64,000 nt of DNA from Prototheca cutis (lineage: Eukaryota; Chlorophyta; Trebouxiophyceae; Chlorellales; Chlorellaceae). Positions 59,802 to 64,000 of the stretch are shown here, piece by piece. The stretch spans positions 1,274,016 through 1,338,015 of the forward strand of contig BCIH01000003.1 in NCBI GenBank assembly GCA_002897115.2, written 5' to 3'. How positions within the stretch are numbered: position 1 is the stretch's first letter; every line of letters begins with the position of its first letter. The notes under the pieces were generated by a model, which was not told where the DNA came from, made no database searches, and worked only from the letters and a program-made list of their open reading frames with translations. Both the position numbers and the translations under genes were made by a program.

Positions 59802-61085
59802 ATGATGGACTACGAGCGTTTGCCTGAAGACGGGACGCAGCGCTGGCTGCTCATCATAGCGCGACCGCGAGATGAGTGCTACTACTTCGCGCCCCTCCTG
59901 AAGGATCTGGCGAAGCATAAGCAGCGTGTGCGCGTGCTTTGTCTTAGTTGTGGTACGTCGGGAGGATGTGGAGGGCGCATGACCGCGTGGCGGGCTGGCG
60001 GTTGAAGTTTTGGGCAGATCTTGGGTTGTCTTGGGGTATGGTCCCGGATGCCATCCAGCTCCCGACACCACGTGCGATCAGGCCCACAAGGCGACGGCGA
60101 GGACAAACAACTGCTGCGCACTCGCAAGGAAGAGCTCACTGCATCCTGTGCCGTATTTGGGGTAGGTTTCTGTGGAACGGGAAAGAGGGCGGAAGACGCT
60201 CCCGAGTTTCGGGAATACGCGCAGGCAAGCGCCGTCCTCTTTCCCAAAACCTTAATGCAGATTGCGGCGGAAGATGTCAAGATGGTGAACGATCCAGCGC
60301 TCGTTTGGGAGGGCGACTGGCCCGCACACGTGATTGAAAAGTACATCCAACAAGCCGTTGAGGAATTCCATCCCACTGGGGTATGCTTCGTTGACTGGGT
60401 TTGGTGGTCCAGGTGGATGCCAGTGCTGCGTGCACCTTGCCAGCGTCCACTCATGGAGGTTCCTTCCAACCCTGTTGGTGCTGCAGGTCATCACCTTTGA
60501 CGATTCCACTGATCGCACACCCAAGTACCATGTCTTTTGTCACAACGGGCTCAAACAGTTCCTGGGTTCTCGCAAGTCTGGGGAGGAGCCGCTCAAAGTC
60601 TGGATCCTGGTGGGTTTAGGGAGGGCGATTTGTGTGTGTCATAGTGGTCAGGGATTGGGGCGAATACTTTCAACACCATGGAATCGGCATTTCGACCGTA
60701 CTTTGTGCATGCATTGCTGGGCTCGGCAGCTGGACTACTGGCGGTGTGAAATGCATGTGGCTGCGTCTCATGCCCGGCGGTGCCACGCGCACTTGAACGG
60801 CTCTCGTGAGCACGGTTCCTCCCGAGCCGACCATTCATGCAGAGGACGGTGCCCTGCTGGATCCGGCACAACTCGCGGTGGACGTGCGTGCTGAGCTGGA
60901 GTGCGCGCAGGCACGGGTGGACGTGCTACCACGAATGGTTTGCGCGCACGGCGCGCCGCGGACTCGCGCACCACAAGAGCCAGCAGAGCTTTGGCAGCAC
61001 CATGGAAAAGATCTTTTTCGTTCCCATGCGGTTCAACGCCATCATGGACGCGACGGCGACGCAACTCCAAGGGCAGCCGGCCTAG
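59802..61085 (+). CDS. PIG-L-like deacetylase paralog A, degenerate active site
   Basis: First of two tandem PIG-L-like genes. Supported exons 59802-59952, 60091-60161, 60261-60380 and 60487-60609; then less certain exon(s) to the stop at 61083-61085. Homologous blocks: WLLIIARPRDECYYFAPLLK, LRTRKEELTASCAVFG, VKMVNDPALVWEGDW, VITFDDSTDRTPKYHVFCHN, and a C-terminal HHKSQ matching HHRSQ of paralog B. The family motif A-H-P-D-D-E is A-R-P-R-D-E here. By analogy with MshB/PIG-L structures, the zinc His and the catalytic-base Asp are therefore Arg, while the ligand Asp is kept. The G-H-x-N-H motif is T-P-K-Y-H, keeping only the last His. Open exons and splice sites are intact, so it may be a non-catalytic homolog rather than junk. 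Start could also be 59769. Confidence 0.72.
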
Positions 61086-61708
61086 GGCCATTGTACCGTC
61101 ATTGCGTGCGCGCGTTTCCGCGCGGGGTCTGCCGTGTAGGGCAAAAATGATGAAGCCTTCTCGAGATTCGTCAGAAGACTCTCACCTGCACAGCAAGGGC
61201 ATGTTTTTCAAACAAGATGCCTGTTGGACCGCATTCCCTGGCCGCGTCGCTCAGAGAATGGGTTGGGTTCCTTCTGATAGCAGGGCAGGTCGCGCAAGGA
61301 GGTTTTAGAGAGTCCTGGAAGTCGCCCCTGGCACGGCACTTGTTGCACCTTGGTGGTCCATCATTGAGGTGGTCCACCTTCCTATTGCCCTGCAGAGTGT
61401 GAAAATTTTCGGGCCATCCGTGATGCCCAGCAACCCCCGGGGTGATGTGACGCTGGTGCTGGCTGAGCTGGTTGCATTATTTTTGCCCTGCATGGTATTT
61501 CGGGTCGTGGAGTGGCCGTGCCACCCGCGCGATCAAGTTATTTTTGACGCGACGTTCGCCAGGCATTTTCGTGCTGAATATGTGCAGATGCAAGACATGG
61601 CCCATGTTGAATATGAAATTGACTGTTGATCGTGACATGTACAGCGGACAAGTGTCCAAAAAAGCACGCCATGGTCGAGATCGGTGGTGAGGAGTGTTGA
61701 GCCCCGAC
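61086..61708. other. Spacer between tandem PIG-L paralogs
   Basis: Contains a possible exon-like stretch (about 61391-61490, SVKIFGPSVMPSNPRGDVTL) after a good acceptor. Its partner donor was not found, so it might be an unplaced exon of paralog A or of another transcript. Otherwise no coding evidence. Confidence 0.3.
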
Positions 61709-63016
61709 ATGGCCGCCCAAGAGCGCGCGCTGCTCGTCATTGCACACCCGGATGACGAGTGCATGTTCTTTGGGCCGACCCTGCAGTGGCTGCAGCGAAA
61801 TGGGGCCGAGATTGGCATCTTGTGTCTCTCCACTGGTGCGCCAGAATTTCAAGCCTTGCGAGGCTGTCATGAAGACATGGCCCTTTCCTGCATCATGGCT
61901 GACTCGAGGGTGAAGCTGCACGCTTTGCAGGCAATGCTGCCGGGCTCGGGCGGATCAGGGAGCGGGAATTGCTAAAGTCATGCGAGACATTGGACGTGCG
62001 AGAGGGGCATTGAACATGGGTTGGATAAGGGTAGGGGCCCGGTCTTGCCGCTGCACAGCATTTGCCCATCGCACCAGATTGACTGCGCCCGTCTCAGCCT
62101 TGTTGACTCCGACATCAATGGCCTGTCCGCGTAACAACACAGGTCAAGCCGCAGCATGTGTGGTGCGTCGACGACGCAGACTTGCCCGACGGAGGGTCCT
62201 GGCCGCTGGATGTGGTTGAAGCCCATGTGGAGCGCCAGCTGTCCCAGTTCCAGCCTGCCACGGTGGGACACGTCCTGGGCCTGAGGTGCCCACGGGAACT
62301 GGCTGCTGTGTCTGTGTCTTGAGCGCTGCTCCTGCCTCTGCCCCTCCCACAGTGTGAACGACCAAGAGCTCGCATTCACACCACCCTGTGATGATACGAC
62401 TGCAGGTGGTGACGTTTGATGCGGGCGGTGTTTCCGGGCACTCGAACCACGTTGCAGTTTCGCTGGCCGTCCAACGATTGGCACCCAGGTGGCCAGGCCT
62501 GCACCTGCTCCTCCTGGTGCGTGTGTTCATACCACGGGTTGGTGGAAGTAGGCTCATGAGGGGCGTCCGCAGAGGGAACGTGCGGTGCCGTTTGCCAGAT
62601 AGTTATGGATGATGGCACGATTGCCATGCGTGCATGTCGTCGCAGTCGATCCCTTTTCCCGGCAGTGCTCCCTGCCGCTGTGCATGCGCGGCCTGCACTT
62701 GCGATGCCATATTTTCCGAGCAGCAGCATCACCACGTCCTCCGCTGTCCCTTCTCTGTCCACAGGAAACGCTGGCACTGTATCAAAAGTACACCGCTCTG
62801 CCGCTGCTGTGTGCCTGGGTGGCGAGAGCAGCTGGGGCGCTGCCGGCTGCCCGGGCACGGCATCCGGCGGCACTCCGGGTGGTCGCCTGGCCCTGGCGGC
62901 CGGCAGCTGCCATGCGGCATCACCGGAGCCAGATGGTCTGGTTCCGGTACCTCTGGCTCCTCTTCTCAAGCTACATGCACACCAACCAGCTGGTATTCGG
63001 TTGCACCCATTCCTAG
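61709..63016 (+). CDS. PIGL: PIG-L: N-acetylglucosaminyl-phosphatidylinositol de-N-acetylase
   Basis: Zinc deacetylase of the ER membrane, second step of GPI-anchor biosynthesis (GlcNAc-PI to GlcN-PI). Supported exons: 61709-61835, 61931-61995, 62143-62262, 62406-62488 and 62765-63016. One short exon between 62489 and 62764 is probably missing, because phases at that junction do not match. Start MAAQERALLVIAHPDDECMF carries the intact A-H-P-D-D-E motif. It is followed by GLGRIRERELLKSCETLDV, VWCVDDADLPDGG and VVTFDAGGVSGHSNHVAVSL with the complete G-H-S-N-H zinc/catalytic motif. The last exon has ETLALYQKYTALPLLCAWV and a C-terminal HRSQMVWFRYLWLLFSSYMH typical of PIG-L. This is the functional-looking copy; the degenerate copy lies just upstream on the same strand. 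Confidence 0.88.
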
Positions 63017-63349
63017 ACTCCAGCATGTTGGTGAGGAGGGTCACCTGTTAAAACCAGGGCCCGCTCTCGAAGCAACACAGCTTCCGGGCCAAAAGAATGA
63101 AATGTCAGTTGGCATACTCTGTGCTGCACACTCGTGCAAGGAATTTCACACACACGAGCTGTGATCTGGAAAGGCATGTTCAATGTGATGCATTTTCCAT
63201 GTGCAAAATAGAAAGCAAGGCAAGCGTCACAAGATCTGTTTGGTTTGTGCTTCGGAAGAGGATAGGCGCGACACGCAATGGCCATTCACGGCATGCCTCT
63301 CCCTAGACTGTGTCAGTTACGTCCTGACGCAGGGCATAAAAGTAGCAGC
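63017..63349. other. Convergent spacer downstream of PIGL
   Basis: About 330 bases between the PIGL stop and the stop of the minus-strand gene at the right edge; nothing recognised. Confidence 0.35.
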
Positions 63350-63871
63350 TCAGCTTGGCGTCGATGGCCGTGGACTGGGCGACCCTTTGGGCTGGCCGCC
63401 GGCCTGTGATGGCCGCAGACCTCCTTCGATGGGCGTGAGGTGCAGTTCCAGGGGAGTAACCACCCGGACACCATCGTTGGTCTTGGAGTTCGTACCCACC
63501 TCTTGGTCGAGACTAGCAGTCTGCCGACTGGGGCCATTGAATGCGCTGGACCTGGCCTCGCCCGCAGGTGGAGGTGCACTGTTGGCGAGAGCAAGCAGGT
63601 CAGCCGAGCCGTGCACGACCCCCGAAGGCCCCGTCGGTTCGCCTGCCATGCCGTACACCGCCGCCAGCCCATCCTCCAGCACGCACGAAGCCAGGGCAAG
63701 ACCGGGATCGTCGGCCTTGCTGGCTCCGAGCGCTGACTGCGCAGCAAACAACAGGTCTTCGTCGATGGCCCAGCGCATGGGGTCGGTGAAGCACGAAGCC
63801 ATCGTCTGCGCCTCGACAGAGTCCTTGGCCCAAAACAGATTGATCAAATTGACCATCAGTCGACGGAGCTG
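63350..63871 (-). CDS. 3' end of an unidentified gene (partial)
   Basis: Open frame of ~170 residues ending at 63350. An acceptor-like CAG just upstream (about 63870) would place LRRLMVNLINLFWAKDSVEA at the start of a last exon. Then come SCFTDPMRWAIDEDLLFAAQ and a Gly/Ser/Pro-rich C-terminus. The first 90 residues look like an authentic helical domain end (LASCVLEDGLAAVYGMAG); I do not recognise the family. Upstream exons would lie beyond a poly(T)/poly(G) tract and the window edge. ATG at 63856 is a less likely independent start. Confidence 0.5.
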   Translation of the reverse strand, partial: QLRRLMVNLINLFWAKDSVEAQTMASCFTDPMRWAIDEDLLFAAQSALGASKADDPGLALASCVLEDGLAAVYGMAGEPTGPSGVVHGSADLLALANSAPPPAGEARSSAFNGPSRQTASLDQEVGTNSKTNDGVRVVTPLELHLTPIEGGLRPSQAGGQPKGSPSPRPSTPS

Positions 63872-63880
63872 CAGTTTTTA

Positions 63881-63907
63881 GGGGGGGGTTTATTTTTTTT
63901 ATTTATT

Positions 63908-63948
<41 letters not shown>
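63881..63948. repeat. Poly(T)/(A,T) tract followed by poly(G)
   Basis: G8, then a T-rich run of about 29, then about 31 consecutive G. It is the same T-then-G arrangement as in the CNNM and SMCHD1-like introns. Length in the assembly is probably unreliable. Confidence 0.85.
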
Positions 63949-63949
<1 letters not shown>

Positions 63950-64000
63950 GTGGAACGTTGCTTAGCATGTGCAGCGCAGGATGCAGCAGCAGCTCTCTAA

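Noticed and set aside
1..64000. tRNA, rRNA or other structured RNA genes
   Set aside because: None recognised on reading; short RNAs could be missed without a covariance-model search.

Overview
This is nuclear genomic DNA of a green alga (Chlorophyta). Nearly every gene is broken by spliceosomal introns of roughly 60-350 bases with GT...AG ends. The GC content is high, and the gene content is eukaryotic and green-lineage: a DUF1350 alpha/beta-hydrolase-like protein, an SGT1-type peptidyl-serine galactosyltransferase with a ShK domain, an EF-hand/TPR protein of the land-plant At2g32450 type, a SOS1-type Na+/H+ antiporter and a GMI1/SMCHD1-like ATPase. I cannot name the species. Scattered single Ns, one 50-base N gap and long homopolymer tracts show this is a draft assembly. 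Exon boundaries below were set by hand from splice consensus, reading-frame continuity and family motifs. For most genes the summed exon lengths are an exact multiple of three.

Layout, left to right. Bases 1-2551 (-): mitochondrial intermediate peptidase, running off the left edge. 3598-6602 (+): CNNM/Mam3-type DUF21-CBS membrane protein. 7192-8335 (+): HAD-superfamily (haloacid-dehalogenase-like) hydrolase. 8726-16462 (-): SOS1-like Na+/H+ antiporter with a long cytosolic tail that includes a cNMP-binding-like domain. 16767-18770 (+): DUF1350 protein. 19128-24667 (-): EF-hand/TPR protein with a very large low-complexity insert. 25428-27128 (+): ERCC1. 27449-28783 (+): RRP8. 29727-32271 (+): SGT1-like galactosyltransferase. 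32528-43459 (-): a giant GHKL-ATPase/SMC-hinge protein in 22 exons. 44640-45420 (+): remnant of a Fanzor/TnpB-like RNA-guided-nuclease gene. 45768-47187 (+): extended SDR (DFR/CCR-like). 47585-50448 (-): Sec1/Munc18. 50936-57676 (-): Aquarius, an intron-binding spliceosomal helicase. 58241-59441 (-): unidentified, apparently broken gene. 59802-61085 and 61709-63016 (+): tandem PIG-L paralogs, the first lacking key catalytic residues. 63350-end (-): 3' end of an unidentified gene.

Most of the genes are housekeeping: protein import, secretion and GPI anchors, splicing and rRNA modification, and DNA repair and chromatin. Several neighbours are divergent pairs with short shared upstream regions. 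The least ordinary parts are the Fanzor-like remnant in the only large gene-poor stretch (43.5-45.8 kb), the degenerate PIG-L paralog, the locus with an in-frame TGA at 58.2-59.4 kb, the algal SMCHD1-like protein, and two introns that appear to use GC donors.
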